Of a stretch of DNA of 64,000 nt, positions 35,801 through 50,800 are shown piece by piece (position 1 is the stretch's first letter; every line of letters begins with the position of its first letter). The translations under genes were made by a program, and so were the position numbers. The stretch lies in the NCBI GenBank assembly GCA_963576565.1, contig OY755047.1, positions 1,054,001 through 1,118,000 on the forward strand. The letters are read 5' to 3'. This DNA comes from Aspidapion aeneum (Eukaryota; Arthropoda; Insecta; Coleoptera; Brentidae). A model generated the notes under the pieces. It saw only the letters and a list, made by a program, of their open reading frames with translations. It had not been told where the DNA came from and made no database searches.

Positions 35801-38800
35801 CAGGAGAGCAGAAGATATCAGGAGTAACAGGAAATTTAAAAAATACCTCCTCGCACTTATGTCGTCCTGATAGAAAATCTCTTAACTCGGGTTTTTTGCA
35901 AAATTTTACATTTTTATCAGGAGAGCAGAAGATATCAGGAGTAACAGGAAATTTAAAAAATACCTCCTCGCACTCATGTCGTCCTGATAGAAAATCTCTT
36001 AACTCCGATTTTCTGCAAAATTTTACATCTTATCAGGAGAGCAGAAGAAATCAGGAGTAACAGAAAATTTTAAAAATACCTCCTCGCACTCATGTCGTCC
36101 TGATAGAAAATCTCTTAACTCGGGTTTTCTGCAAAATTTTACATTTTATCAGGATAGCAGAAGAAATCAGGAGTAACAGAAAATTTAGAAAATACCTCCT
36201 CGCACTTATGTCGTCCTGATAGAAAATCTCTTAACTCCGGTTTTCTGCAAAATTTTACATTTTATCAGGAGAGCAGAAGAAATCAGGAGTAACAGGAAAT
36301 TTTAAAAATACCTCCTCGCACTTATGTCGTCCTGATAGAAAATCTTTTAAGTCGGGTTTTTTGCAAAATTTTACATTTTTATCAGGAGAGCAGAAGATAT
36401 CAGGAGTAACAGGAAATTTAAAAAATACCTCCTCGCACTTATGTCGTCCTGATAGAAAATCTCTTAACTCCGGTTTTCTGCAAAATTTTACATCTTATCA
36501 GGAGAGCAGAAGAAATCAGGAGTAACAGAAAATTTAAAAAATACCTCCTCGCACTTATGTCGTCTTGATAGAAAATCTCTTAACTCGGGTTTTTTGCAAA
36601 ATTTTACATTTTTATCAGGAGAGCAGAAGATATCAGGAGTAACAGGAAATTTAAAAAATACCTCCTCGCACTTATGTCGTCCTGATAGAAAATCTCTTAA
36701 CTCGGGTTTTTTGCAAAATTTTACATTTTTATCAGGAGAGTAGAAGATATCAGGAGTAACAGGAAATTTTCAAAATACCTCCTCGCACTTATGTGGTCTT
36801 GATAGAAAATCTCTTAACTCGGGTTTTCTGCAAAATTTTACATTTTATCAGGAGAGCAGAAGAAATCAGGAGTAACAGGAAATTTAAAAAATACCTCCTC
36901 GCACTTATGTCGTCCTGATAGAAAATCTCTTAACTCCGGTTTTCTGCAAAATTTTACATTTTATCAGGAGAGCAGAAGAAATCAGGAGTAACAGGAAATT
37001 TAAAAAATACCTCCTCGCACTTATGTCGTCCTGATAGAAAATCTCTTAACTCGGGTTTTTTGCAAAATTTTACATTTTTATCAGGAGAGCAGAAGATATC
37101 AGGAGTAACAGGAAATTTAAAAAATACCTCCTCGCACTCATGTCGTCCTGATAGAAAATCTCTTAACTCCGGTTTTCTGCAAAATTTTACATCTTATCAG
37201 GAGAGCAGAAGAAATCAGGAGTAACAGAAAATTTAAAAAATACCTCCTCGCACTTATGTCGTCCTGATAGAAAATCTCTTAACTCGGGTTTTTTGCAAAA
37301 TTTTACATTTTTATCAGGAGAGCAGAAGATATCAGGAGTAACAGGAAATTTAAAAAATACCTCCTCGCACTTATGTCGTCCTGATAGAAAATCTCTTAAC
37401 TCGGGTTTTTTGCAAAATTTTACATTTTTATCAGGAGAGCAGAAGATATCAGGAGTAACAGGAAATTTAAAAAATACCTCCTCGCACTCATGTCGTCCTG
37501 ATAGAAAATCTCTTAACTCCGATTTTCTGCAAAATTTTACATCTTATCAGGAGAGCAGAAGAAATCAGGAGTAACAGAAAATTTTAAAAATACCTCCTCG
37601 CACTCATGTCGTCCTGATAGAAAATCTCTTAACTCGGGTTTTCTGCAAAATTTTACATTTTATCAGGATAGCAGAAGAAATCAGGAGTAACAGAAAATTT
37701 AGAAAATACCTCCTCACACTTATGTCGTCCTGATAGAAAATCTCTTAACTCCGGTTTTCTGCAAAATTTTACATCTTATCAGGAGAGCAGAAGAAATCAG
37801 GAGTAACAGAAAATTTAAAAAATACCTCCTCGCACTTATGTCGTCTTGATAGAAAATCTCTTAACTCGGGTTTTTTGCAAAATTTTACATTTTTATCAGG
37901 AGAGCAGAAGATATCAGGAGTAACAGGAAATTTAAAAAATACCTCCTCGCACTTATGTCGTCCTGATAGAAAATCTCTTAACTCCGGTTTTCTGCAAAAT
38001 TTTACATCTTATCAGGAGAGCAGAAGAAATCAGGAGTAACAGAAAATTTTAAAAATACCTCCTCGCACTTATGTCGTCTTGATAGAAAATCTCTTAACTC
38101 GGGTTTTTTGCAAAATTTTACATTTTTATCAGGAGAGCAGAAGATATCAGGAGTAACAGGAAATTTAAAAAATACCTCCTCGCACTTATGTCGTCCTGAT
38201 AGAAAATCTCTTAACTCGGGTTTTTTGCAAAATTTTACATTTTTATCAGGAGAGTAGAAGATATCAGGAGTAACAGGAAATTTTCAAAATACCTCCTCGC
38301 ACTTATGTGGTCTTGATAGAAAATCTCTTAACTCGGGTTTTCTGCAAAATTTTACATTTTATCAGGAGAGCAGAAGAAATCAGGAGTAACAGGAAATTTA
38401 AAAAATACCTCCTCGCACTTATGTCGTCCTGATAGAAAATCTCTTAACTCCGGTTTTCTGCAAAATTTTACATTTTATCAGGAGAGCAGAAGAAATCAGG
38501 AGTAACAGAAAATTTAAAAAATACCTCCTCGCACTTATGTCGTCCTGATAGAAAATCTCTTAACTCGGGTTTTTTGCAAAATTTTACATTTTTATCAGGA
38601 GAGCAGAAGATATCAGGAGTAACAGGAAATTTAAAAAATACCTCCTCGCACTCATGTCGTCCTGATAGAAAATCTCTTAACTCCGGTTTTCTGCAAAATT
38701 TTACATCTTATCAGGAGAGCAGAAGAAATCAGGAGTAACAGAAAATTTTAAAAATACCTCCTCGCACTTATGTCGTCCTGATAGAAAATCTCTTAACTCG

Positions 38801-41800
38801 GGTTTTTTGCAAAATTTTACATTTTTATCAGGAGAGCAGAAGATATCAGGAGTAACAGGAAATTTAAAAAATACCTCCTCGCACTTATGTCGTCCTGATA
38901 GAAAATCTCTTAACTCGGGTTTTTTGCAAAATTTTACATTTTTATCAGGAGAGCAGAAGATATCAGGAGTAACAGGAAATTTAAAAAATACCTCCTCGCA
39001 CTTATGTCGTCCTGATAGAAAATCTCTTAACTCGGGTTTTTTGCAAAATTTTACATTTTTATCAGGAGAGCAGAAGATATCAGGAGTAACAGGAAATTTA
39101 AAAAATACCTCCTCGCACTCATGTCGTCCTGATAGAAAATCTCTTAACTCCGGTTTTCTGCAAAATTTTACATCTTATCAGGAGAGCAGAAGAAATCAGG
39201 AGTAACAGAAAATTTTAAAAATACCTCCTCGCACTTATGTCGTCCTGATAGAAAATCTCTTAACTCGGGTTTTTTGCAAAATTTTACATTTTTATCAGGA
39301 GAGCAGAAGATATCAGGAGTAACAGGAAATTTAAAAAATACCTCCTCGCACTCATGTCGTCCTGATAGAAAATCTCTTAACTCCGGTTTTCTGCAAAATT
39401 TTACATCTTATCAGGAGAGCAGAAGAAATCAGGAGTAACAGAAAATTTTAAAAATACCTCCTCGCACTTATGTCGTCCTGATAGAAAATCTCTTAACTCG
39501 GGTTTTTTGCAAAATTTACATTTTTATCAGGAGAGCAGAAGAAATCAGGAGTAACAGGAAATTTAAAAAATACCTCCTCGCACTTATGTCGTCCTGATAG
39601 AAAATCTCTTAACTCCGGTTTTCTGCAAAATTTTACATTTTATCAGGAGAGCAGAAGAAATCAGGAGTAACAGAAAATTTAAAAAATACCTCCTCGCACT
39701 TATGTCGTCCTGATAGAAAATCTCTTAACTCGGGTTTTTTGCAAAATTTTACATTTTTATCAGGAGAGCAGAAGATATCAGGAGTAACAGGAAATTTAAA
39801 AAATACCTCCTCGCACTTATGTCGTCCTGATAGAAAATCTCTTAACTCCGGTTTTCTGCAAAATTTTACATTTTATCAGGAGAGCAGAAGAAATCAGGAG
39901 TAACAGGAAATTTAAAAAATACCTCCTCGCACTTATGTCGTCCTGATAGAAAATCTCTTAACTCCGGTTTTCTGCAAAATTTTACATTTTATCAGGAGAG
40001 CAGAAGAAATCAGGAGTAACAGAAAATTTTAAAAATACCTCCTCGCACTTATGTCGTCCTGATAGAAAATCTCTTAACTCGGGTTTTTTGCAAAATTTTA
40101 CATTTTTATCAGGAGAGCAGAAGATATCAGGAGTAACAGGAAATTTAAAAAATACCTCCTCGCACTCATGTCGTCCTGATAGAAAATCTCTTAACTCCGG
40201 TTTTCTGCAAAATTTTACATCTTATCAGGAGAGCAGAAGAAATCAGGAGTAACAGGAAATTTAAAAAATACCTCCTCGCACTTATGTCGTCCTGATAGAA
40301 AATCTCTTAACTCGGGTTTTTTGCAAAATTTTACATTTTTATCAGGAGAGCAGAAGATATCAGGAGTAACAGGAAATTTAAAAAATACCTCCTCGCACTT
40401 ATGTCGTCCTGATAGAAAATCTCTTAACTCGGGTTTTTTGCAAAATTTTACATTTTTATCAGGAGAGCAGAAGATATCAGGAGTAACAGGAAATTTAAAA
40501 AATACCTCCTCGCACTCATGTCGTCCTGATAGAAAATCTCTTAACTCCGGTTTTCTGCAAAATTTTACATCTTATCAGGAGAGCAGAAGAAATCAGGAGT
40601 AACAGAAAATTTTAAAAATACCTCCTCGCACTTATGTCGTCCTGATAGAAAATCTCTTAACTCGGGTTTTTTGCAAAATTTTACATTTTTATCAGGAGAG
40701 CAGAAGATATCAGGAGTAACAGGAAATTTAAAAAATACCTCCTCGCACTCATGTCGTCCTGATAGAAAATCTCTTAACTCCGGTTTTCTGCAAAATTTTA
40801 CATCTTATCAGGAGAGCAGAAGAAATCAGGAGTAACAGAAAATTTTAAAAATACCTCCTCGCACTTATGTCGTCCTGATAGAAAATCTCTTAACTCGGGT
40901 TTTTTGCAAAATTTACATTTTTATCAGGAGAGCAGAAGAAATCAGGAGTAACAGGAAATTTAAAAAATACCTCCTCGCACTTATGTCGTCCTGATAGAAA
41001 ATCTCTTAACTCCGGTTTTCTGCAAAATTTTACATTTTATCAGGAGAGCAGAAGAAATCAGGAGTAACAGAAAATTTAAAAAATACCTCCTCGCACTTAT
41101 GTCGTCCTGATAGAAAATCTCTTAACTCGGGTTTTTTGCAAAATTTTACATTTTTATCAGGAGAGCAGAAGATATCAGGAGTAACAGGAAATTTAAAAAA
41201 TACCTCCTCGCACTCATGTCGTCCTGATAGAAAATCTCTTAACTCCGGTTTTCTGCAAAATTTTACATCTTATCAGGAGAGCAGAAGAAATCAGGAGTAA
41301 CAGAAAATTTTAAAAATACCTCCTCGCACTTATGTCGTCCTGATAGAAAATCTCTTAACTCGGGTTTTTTGCAAAATTTACATTTTTATCAGGAGAGCAG
41401 AAGATATCAGGAGTAACAGGAAATTTAAAAAATACCTCCTCGCACTCATGTCGTCCTGATAGAAAATCTCTTAACTCCGGTTTTCTGCAAAATTTTACAT
41501 CTTATCAGGAGAGCAGAAGAAATCAGGAGTAACAGAAAATTTAAAAAATACCTCCTCGCACTTATGTCGTCCTGATAGAAAATCTCTTAACTCGGGTTTT
41601 TTGCAAAATTTTACATTTTTATCAGGAGAGCAGAAGATATCAGGAGTAACAGGAAATTTAAAAAATACCTCCTCGCACTTATGTCGTCCTGATAGAAAAT
41701 CTCTTAACTCGGGTTTTTTGCAAAATTTTACATTTTTATCAGGAGAGCAGAAGATATCAGGAGTAACAGGAAATTTAAAAAATACCTCCTCGCACTCATG

Positions 41801-44800
41801 TCGTCCTGATAGAAAATCTCTTAACTCCGATTTTCTGCAAAATTTTACATCTTATCAGGAGAGCAGAAGAAATCAGGAGTAACAGAAAATTTTAAAAATA
41901 CCTCCTCGCACTCATGTCGTCCTGATAGAAAATCTCTTAACTCGGGTTTTCTGCAAAATTTTACATTTTATCAGGATAGCAGAAGAAATCAGGAGTAACA
42001 GAAAATTTAGAAAATACCTCCTCACACTTATGTCGTCCTGATAGAAAATCTCTTAACTCCGGTTTTCTGCAAAATTTTACATCTTATCAGGAGAGCAGAA
42101 GAAATCAGGAGTAACAGAAAATTTAAAAAATACCTCCTCGCACTTATGTCGTCTTGATAGAAAATCTCTTAACTCGGGTTTTTTGCAAAATTTTACATTT
42201 TTATCAGGAGAGCAGAAGATATCAGGAGTAACAGGAAATTTAAAAAATACCTCCTCGCACTTATGTCGTCCTGATAGAAAATCTCTTAACTCCGGTTTTC
42301 TGCAAAATTTTACATTTTATCAGGAGAGCAGAAGATATCAGGAGTAACAGGAAATTTAAAAAATACCTCCTCGCACTCATGTCGTCCTGATAGAAAATCT
42401 CTTAACTCCGGTTTTCTGCAAAATTTTACATCTTATCAGGAGAGCAGAAGAAATCAGGAGTAACAGAAAATTTTAAAAATACCTCCTCGCACTTATGTCG
42501 TCCTGATAGAAAATCTCTTAACTCGGGTTTTTTGCAAAATTTTACATTTTTATCAGGAGAGCAGAAGATATCAGGAGTAACAGGAAATTTAAAAAATACC
42601 TCCTCGCACTCATGTCGTCCTGATAGAAAATCTCTTAACTCCGGTTTTCTGCAAAATTTTACATCTTATCAGGAGAGCAGAAGAAATCAGGAGTAACAGA
42701 AAATTTTAAAAATACCTCCTCGCACTTATGTCGTCCTGATAGAAAATCTCTTAACTCGGGTTTTCTGCAAAATTTTACATTTTATCAGGATAGCAGAAGA
42801 AATCAGGAGTAACAGAAAATTTAGAAAATACCTCCTCGCACTTATGTCGTCCTGATAGAAAATCTCTTAACTCCGGTTTTCTGCAAAATTTTACATTTTA
42901 TCAGGAGAGCAGAAGAAATCAGGAGTAACAGAAAATTTTAAAAATACCTCCTCGCACTTATGTCGTCCTGATAGAAAATCTCTTAACTCGGGTTTTCTGC
43001 AAAATTTTACATTTTATCAGGATAGCAGAAGATATCAGGAGTAACAGGAAATTTAAAAAATACCTCCTCGCACTCATGTCGTCCTGATAGAAAATCTCTT
43101 AACTCCGGTTTTCTGCAAAATTTTACATCTTATCAGGAGAGCAGAAGAAATCAGGAGTAACAGAAAATTTTAAAAATACCTCCTCGCACTTATGTCGTCC
43201 TGATAGAAAATCTCTTAACTCCGGTTTTCTGCAAAATTTTACATTTTATCAGGAGAGCAGAAGAAATCAGGAGTAACAGAAAATTTTAAAAATACCTCCT
43301 CGCACTTATGTCGTCCTGATAGAAAATCTCTTAACTCGGGTTTTCTGCAAAATTTTACATTTTATCAGGATAGCAGAAGAAATCAGGAGTAACAGAAAAT
43401 TTTAAAAATACCTCCTCGCACTTATGTCGTCCTGATAGAAAATCTCTTAACTCGGGTTTTCTGCAAAATTTTACATTTTATCAGGATAGCAGAAGAAATC
43501 AGGAGTAACAGAAAATTTAGAAAATACCTCCTCGCACTTATGTCGTCCTGATAGAAAATCTCTTAACTCCGGTTTTCTGCAAAATTTTACATTTTATCAG
43601 GAGAGCAGAAGAAATCAGGAGTAACAGAAAATTTTAAAAATACCTCCTCGCACTTATGTCGTCCTGATAGAAAATCTCTTAACTCGGGTTTTCTGCAAAA
43701 TTTTACATTTTATCAGGATAGCAGAAGATATCAGGAGTAACAGGAAATTTAAAAAATACCTCCTCGCACTCATGTCGTCCTGATAGAAAATCTCTTAACT
43801 CCGGTTTTCTGCAAAATTTTACATCTTATCAGGAGAGCAGAAGAAATCAGGAGTAACAGAAAATTTTAAAAATACCTCCTCGCACTTATGTCGTCCTGAT
43901 AGAAAATCTCTTAACTCCGGTTTTCTGCAAAATTTTACATTTTATCAGGAGAGCAGAAGAAATCAGGAGTAACAGAAAATTTTAAAAATACCTCCTCGCA
44001 CTTATGTCGTCCTGATAGAAAATCTCTTAACTCGGGTTTTCTGCAAAATTTTACATTTTATCAGGATAGCAGAAGATATCAGGAGTAACAGGAAATTTAA
44101 AAAATACCTCCTCGCACTCATGTCGTCCTGATAGAAAATCTCTTAACTCCGGTTTTCTGCAAAATTTTACATTTTATCAGGAGAGCAGAAGATATCAGGA
44201 GTAACAGGAAATTTAAAAAATACCTCCTCGCACTCATGTCGTCCTGATAGAAAATCTCTTAACTCCGGTTTTCTGCAAAATTTTACATCTTATCAGGAGA
44301 GCAGAAGAAATCAGGAGTAACAGAAAATTTAAAAAATACCTCCTCGCACTTATGTCGTCCTGATAGAAAATCTCTTAACTCCGGTTTTCTGCAAAATTTT
44401 ACATTTTATCAGGAGAGCAGAAGAAATCAGGAGTAACAGAAAATTTAAAAAATACCTCCTCGCACTTATGTCGTCCTGATAGAAAATCTCTTAACTCGGG
44501 TTTTTTGCAAAATTTTACATTTTTATCAGGAGAGCAGAAGATATCAGGAGTAACAGGAAATTTAAAAAATACCTCCTCGCACTCATGTCGTCCTGATAGA
44601 AAATCTCTTAACTCCGGTTTTCTGCAAAATTTTACATCTTATCAGGAGAGCAGAAGAAATCAGGAGTAACAGAAAATTTTAAAAATACCTCCTCGCACTT
44701 ATGTCGTCCTGATAGAAAATCTCTTAACTCGGGTTTTTTGCAAAATTTTACATTTTTATCAGGAGAGCAGAAGATATCAGGAGTAACAGGAAATTTAAAA

Positions 44801-47800
44801 AATACCTCCTCGCACTCATGTCGTCCTGATAGAAAATCTCTTAACTCCGGTTTTCTGCAAAATTTTACATCTTATCAGGAGAGCAGAAGAAATCAGGAGT
44901 AACAGAAAATTTTAAAAATACCTCCTCGCACTTATGTCGTCCTGATAGAAAATCTCTTAACTCGGGTTTTTTGCAAAATTTTACATTTTTATCAGGAGAG
45001 CAGAAGATATCAGGAGTAACAGGAAATTTAAAAAATACCTCCTCGCACTTATGTCGTCCTGATAGAAAATCTCTTAACTCGGGTTTTTTGCAAAATTTTA
45101 CATTTTTATCAGGAGAGCAGAAGATATCAGGAGTAACAGGAAATTTAAAAAATACCTCCTCGCACTTATGTCGTCCTGATAGAAAATCTCTTAACTCGGG
45201 TTTTTTGCAAAATTTTACATTTTTATCAGGAGAGCAGAAGATATCAGGAGTAACAGGAAATTTAAAAAATACCTCCTCGCACTCATGTCGTCCTGATAGA
45301 AAATCTCTTAACTCCGGTTTTCTGCAAAATTTTACATCTTATCAGGAGAGCAGAAGAAATCAGGAGTAACAGAAAATTTTAAAAATACCTCCTCGCACTT
45401 ATGTCGTCCTGATAGAAAATCTCTTAACTCGGGTTTTTTGCAAAATTTTACATTTTTATCAGGAGAGCAGAAGATATCAGGAGTAACAGGAAATTTAAAA
45501 AATACCTCCTCGCACTCATGTCGTCCTGATAGAAAATCTCTTAACTCCGGTTTTCTGCAAAATTTTACATCTTATCAGGAGAGCAGAAGAAATCAGGAGT
45601 AACAGAAAATTTTAAAAATACCTCCTCGCACTTATGTCGTCCTGATAGAAAATCTCTTAACTCGGGTTTTTTGCAAAATTTACATTTTTATCAGGAGAGC
45701 AGAAGATATCAGGAGTAACAGGAAATTTAAAAAATACCTCCTCGCACTCATGTCGTCCTGATAGAAAATCTCTTAACTCCGGTTTTCTGCAAAATTTTAC
45801 ATCTTATCAGGAGAGCAGAAGAAATCAGGAGTAACAGAAAATTTTAAAAATACCTCCTCGCACTTATGTCGTCCTGATAGAAAATCTCTTAACTCGGGTT
45901 TTTTGCAAAATTTACATTTTTATCAGGAGAGCAGAAGAAATCAGGAGTAACAGGAAATTTAAAAAATACCTCCTCGCACTTATGTCGTCCTGATAGAAAA
46001 TCTCTTAACTCCGGTTTTCTGCAAAATTTTACATTTTATCAGGAGAGCAGAAGAAATCAGGAGTAACAGAAAATTTAAAAAATACCTCCTCGCACTTATG
46101 TCGTCCTGATAGAAAATCTCTTAACTCGGGTTTTTTGCAAAATTTTACATTTTTATCAGGAGAGCAGAAGATATCAGGAGTAACAGGAAATTTAAAAAAT
46201 ACCTCCTCGCACTCATGTCGTCCTGATAGAAAATCTCTTAACTCCGGTTTTCTGCAAAATTTTACATCTTATCAGGAGAGCAGAAGAAATCAGGAGTAAC
46301 AGAAAATTTTAAAAATACCTCCTCGCACTTATGTCGTCCTGATAGAAAATCTCTTAACTCGGGTTTTTTGCAAAATTTACATTTTTATCAGGAGAGCAGA
46401 AGATATCAGGAGTAACAGGAAATTTAAAAAATACCTCCTCGCACTCATGTCGTCCTGATAGAAAATCTCTTAACTCCGGTTTTCTGCAAAATTTTACATC
46501 TTATCAGGAGAGCAGAAGAAATCAGGAGTAACAGAAAATTTTAAAAATACCTCCTCGCACTTATGTCGTCCTGATAGAAAATCTCTTAACTCGGGTTTTC
46601 TGCAAAATTTTACATTTTATCAGGATAGCAGAAGATATCAGGAGTAACAGGAAATTTAAAAAATACCTCCTCGCACTCATGTCGTCCTGATAGAAAATCT
46701 CTTAACTCCGGTTTTCTGCAAAATTTTACATCGTATCAGGAGAGCAGAAGAAATCAGGAGTAACAGAAAATTTTAAAAATACCTCCTCGCACTTATGTCG
46801 TCCTGATAGAAAATCTCTTAACTCGGGTTTTCTGCAAAATTTTACATTTTATCAGGATAGCAGAAGAAATCAGGAGTAACAGAAAATTTAGAAAATACCT
46901 CCTCGCACTTATGTCGTCCTGATAGAAAATCTCTTAACTCCGGTTTTCTGCAAAATTTTACATTTTATCAGGAGAGCAGAAGAAATCAGGAGTAACAGGA
47001 AATTATAAAAATACCTCATCGCACTTATGTCGTCCTGATAGAAAATCTCTTAACTCGGGTTGTCTGCAAAATTTTACATTTTATCAGGATAGCAGAAGAA
47101 ATCAGGAGTAACAGAAAATTTAGAAAATACCTCCTCGCACTCATGTCGTCCTGATAGAAAATCTCTTAATTCCGGTTTTCTGCAAAATTTTACATTTTAT
47201 CAGGAGAGCAGAAGAAATCAGGAGTAACAGGAAATTTAAAAAATACCTCCTCGCACTCATGTCGTCCTGATAGAAAATCTCTTAACTCCGGTTTTCTGCA
47301 AAATTTTACATCTTATCAGGAGAGCAGAAGAAATCAGGAGTAACAGGAAATTTAAAAAATACCTCCTCGCACTCATGTCGTCCTGATAGAAAATCTCTTA
47401 ACTCCGGTTTTCTGCAAAATTTTACATCTTATCAGGAGAGCAGAAGAAATCAGGAGTAACAGAAAATTTAGAAAATACCTCCTCGCACTCATGTCGTCCT
47501 GATAGAAAATCTCTTAATTCCGGTTTTCTGCAAAATTTTACATTTTATCAGGAGAGCAGAAGAAATCAGGAGTAACAGGAAATTTAAAAAATACCTCCTC
47601 GCACTCATGTCGTCCTGATAGAAAATCTCTTAACTCCGGTTTTCTGCAAAATTTTACATCTTATCAGGAGAGCAGAAGAAATCAGGAGTAACAGGAAATT
47701 TAAAAAATACCTCCTCGCACTCATGTCGTCCTGATAGAAAATCTCTTAACTCCGGTTTTCTGCAAAATTTTACATTTTATCAGGATAGCAGAAGAAATCA

Positions 47801-50800
47801 GGAGTAACAGAAAATTTAGAAAATACCTCCTCGCACTCATGTCGTCCTGATAGAAAATCTCTTAATTCCGGTTTTCTGCAAAATTTTACATTTTATCAGG
47901 AGAGCAGAAGATATCAGGAGTAACAGGAAATTTAAAAAATACCTCCTCGCACTCATGTCGTCCTGATAGAAAATCTCTTAATTCCGGTTTTCTGCAAAAT
48001 TTTACATTTTATCAGGAGAGCAGAAGAAATCAGGAGTAACAGGAAATTTAAAAAATACCTCCTCGCACTCATGTCGTCCTGATAGAAAATCTCTTAACTC
48101 CGGTTTTCTGCAAAATTTTACATCTTATCAGGAGAGCAGAAGAAATCAGGAGTAACAGAAAATTTTAAAAATACCTCCTCGCACTTATGTCGTCCTGATA
48201 GAAAATCTCTTAACTCGGGTTTTTTGCAAAATTTTACATTTTTATCAGGAGAGCAGAAGATATCAGGAGTAACAGGAAATTTAAAAAATACCTCCTCGCA
48301 CTTATGTCGTCCTGATAGAAAATCTCTTAACTCCGGTTTTCTGCAAAATTTTACATTTTATCAGGAGAGCAGAAGATATCAGGAGTAACAGGAAATTTAA
48401 AAAATACCTCCTCGCACTCATGTCGTCCTGATAGAAAATCTCTTAACTCCGGTTTTCTGCAAAATTTTACATCTTATCAGGAGAGCAGAAGAAATCAGGA
48501 GTAACAGAAAATTTTAAAAATACCTCCTCGCACTTATGTCGTCCTGATAGAAAATCTCTTAACTCGGGTTTTTTGCAAAATTTTACATTTTTATCAGGAG
48601 AGCAGAAGATATCAGGAGTAACAGGAAATTTAAAAAATACCTCCTCGCACTCATGTCGTCCTGATAGAAAATCTCTTAACTCCGGTTTTCTGCAAAATTT
48701 TACATCTTATCAGGAGAGCAGAAGAAATCAGGAGTAACAGAAAATTTTAAAAATACCTCCTCGCACTTATGTCGTCCTGATAGAAAATCTCTTAACTCGG
48801 GTTTTTTGCAAAATTTTACATTTTTATCAGGAGAGCAGAAGATATCAGGAGTAACAGGAAATTTAAAAAATACCTCCTCGCACTCATGTCGTCCTGATAG
48901 AAAATCTCTTAACTCCGGTTTTCTGCAAAATTTTACATCTTATCAGGAGAGCAGAAGAAATCAGGAGTAACAGAAAATTTTAAAAATACCTCCTCGCACT
49001 TATGTCGTCCTGATAGAAAATCTCTTAACTCGGGTTTTCTGCAAAATTTTACATTTTATCAGGATAGCAGAAGAAATCAGGAGTAACAGAAAATTTAGAA
49101 AATACCTCCTCGCACTTATGTCGTCCTGATAGAAAATCTCTTAACTCCGGTTTTCTGCAAAATTTTACATTTTATCAGGAGAGCAGAAGAAATCAGGAGT
49201 AACAGGAAATTTAAAAAATACCTCCTCGCACTCATGTCGTCCTGATAGAAAATCTCTTAACTCCGGTTTTCTGCAAAATTTTACATCTTATCAGGAGAGC
49301 AGAAGAAATCAGGAGTAACAGAAAATTTTAAAAATACCTCCTCGCACTTATGTCGTCCTGATAGAAAATCTCTTAACTCGGGTTTTCTGCAAAATTTTAC
49401 ATTTTATCAGGATAGCAGAAGAAATCAGGAGTAACAGAAAATTTAGAAAATACCTCCTCGCACTTATGTCGTCCTGATAGAAAATCTCTTAACTCCGGTT
49501 TTCTGCAAAATTTTACATTTTATCAGGAGAGCAGAAGAAATCAGGAGTAACAGGAAATTTTAAAAATACCTCCTCGCACTTATGTCGTCCTGATAGAAAA
49601 TCTTTTAAGTCGGGTTTTTTGCAAAATTTTACATTTTATCAGGAGAGCAGAAGAAATCAGGAGTAACAGGAAATTTTAAAAATACCTCCTCGCACTTATG
49701 TCGTCCTGATAGAAAATCTCTTAACTCGGGTTTTTTGCAAAATTTACATTTTTATCAGGAGAGCAGAAGATATCAGGAGTAACAGGAAATTTAAAAAATA
49801 CCTCCTCGCACTCATGTCGTCCTGATAGAAAATCTCTTAACTCCGGTTTTCTGCAAAATTTTACATCTTATCAGGAGAGCAGAAGAAATCAGGAGTAACA
49901 GAAAATTTTAAAAATACCTCCTCGCACTTATGTCGTCCTGATAGAAAATCTCTTAACTCGGGTTTTCTGCAAAATTTTACATTTTATCAGGATAGCAGAA
50001 GAAATCAGGAGTAACAGAAAATTTAGAAAATACCTCCTCGCACTTATGTCGTCCTGATAGAAAATCTCTTAACTCCGGTTTTCTTCAAAATTTTACATTT
50101 TATCAGGAGAGCAGAAGAAATCAGGAGTAACAGGAAATTTTAAAAATACCTCCTCGCACTTATGTCGTCCTGATAGAAAATCTTTTAAGTCGGGTTTTTT
50201 GCAAAATTTTACATTTTATCAGGAGAGCAGAAGAAATCAGGAGTAACAGGAAATTTTAAAAATACCTCCTCGCACTTATGTCGTCCTGATAGAAAATCTC
50301 TTAACTCGGGTTTTTTGCAAAATTTACATTTTTATCAGGAGAGCAGAAGATATCAGGAGTAACAGGAAATTTAAAAAATACCTCCTCGCACTCATGTCGT
50401 CCTGATAGAAAATCTCTTAACTCCGGTTTTCTGCAAAATTTTACATCTTATCAGGAGAGCAGAAGAAATCAGGAGTAACAGAAAATTTTAAAAATACCTC
50501 CTCGCACTTATGTCGTCCTGATAGAAAATCTCTTAACTCGGGTTTTCTGCAAAATTTTACATTTTATCAGGAGAGCAGAAGAAATCAGGAGTAACAGAAA
50601 ATTTAGAAAATACCTCCTCGCACTTATGTCGTCCTGATAGAAAATCTCTTAACTCCGGTTTTCTTCAAAATTTTACATTTTATCAGGAGAGCAGAAGAAA
50701 TCAGGAGTAACAGGAAATTTTAAAAATACCTCCTCGCACTTATGTCGTCCTGATAGAAAATCTCTTAACTCGGGTTTTTTGCAAAATTTACATTTTTATC

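Noticed and set aside
28566..45369. Repeated ORFs of 93-132 residues with 39-residue units in the satellite
   Set aside because: They only arise where several 117-bp monomers follow each other. Neighbouring 116-bp monomers destroy the frame, and substitutions show no codon-position pattern that I can see.
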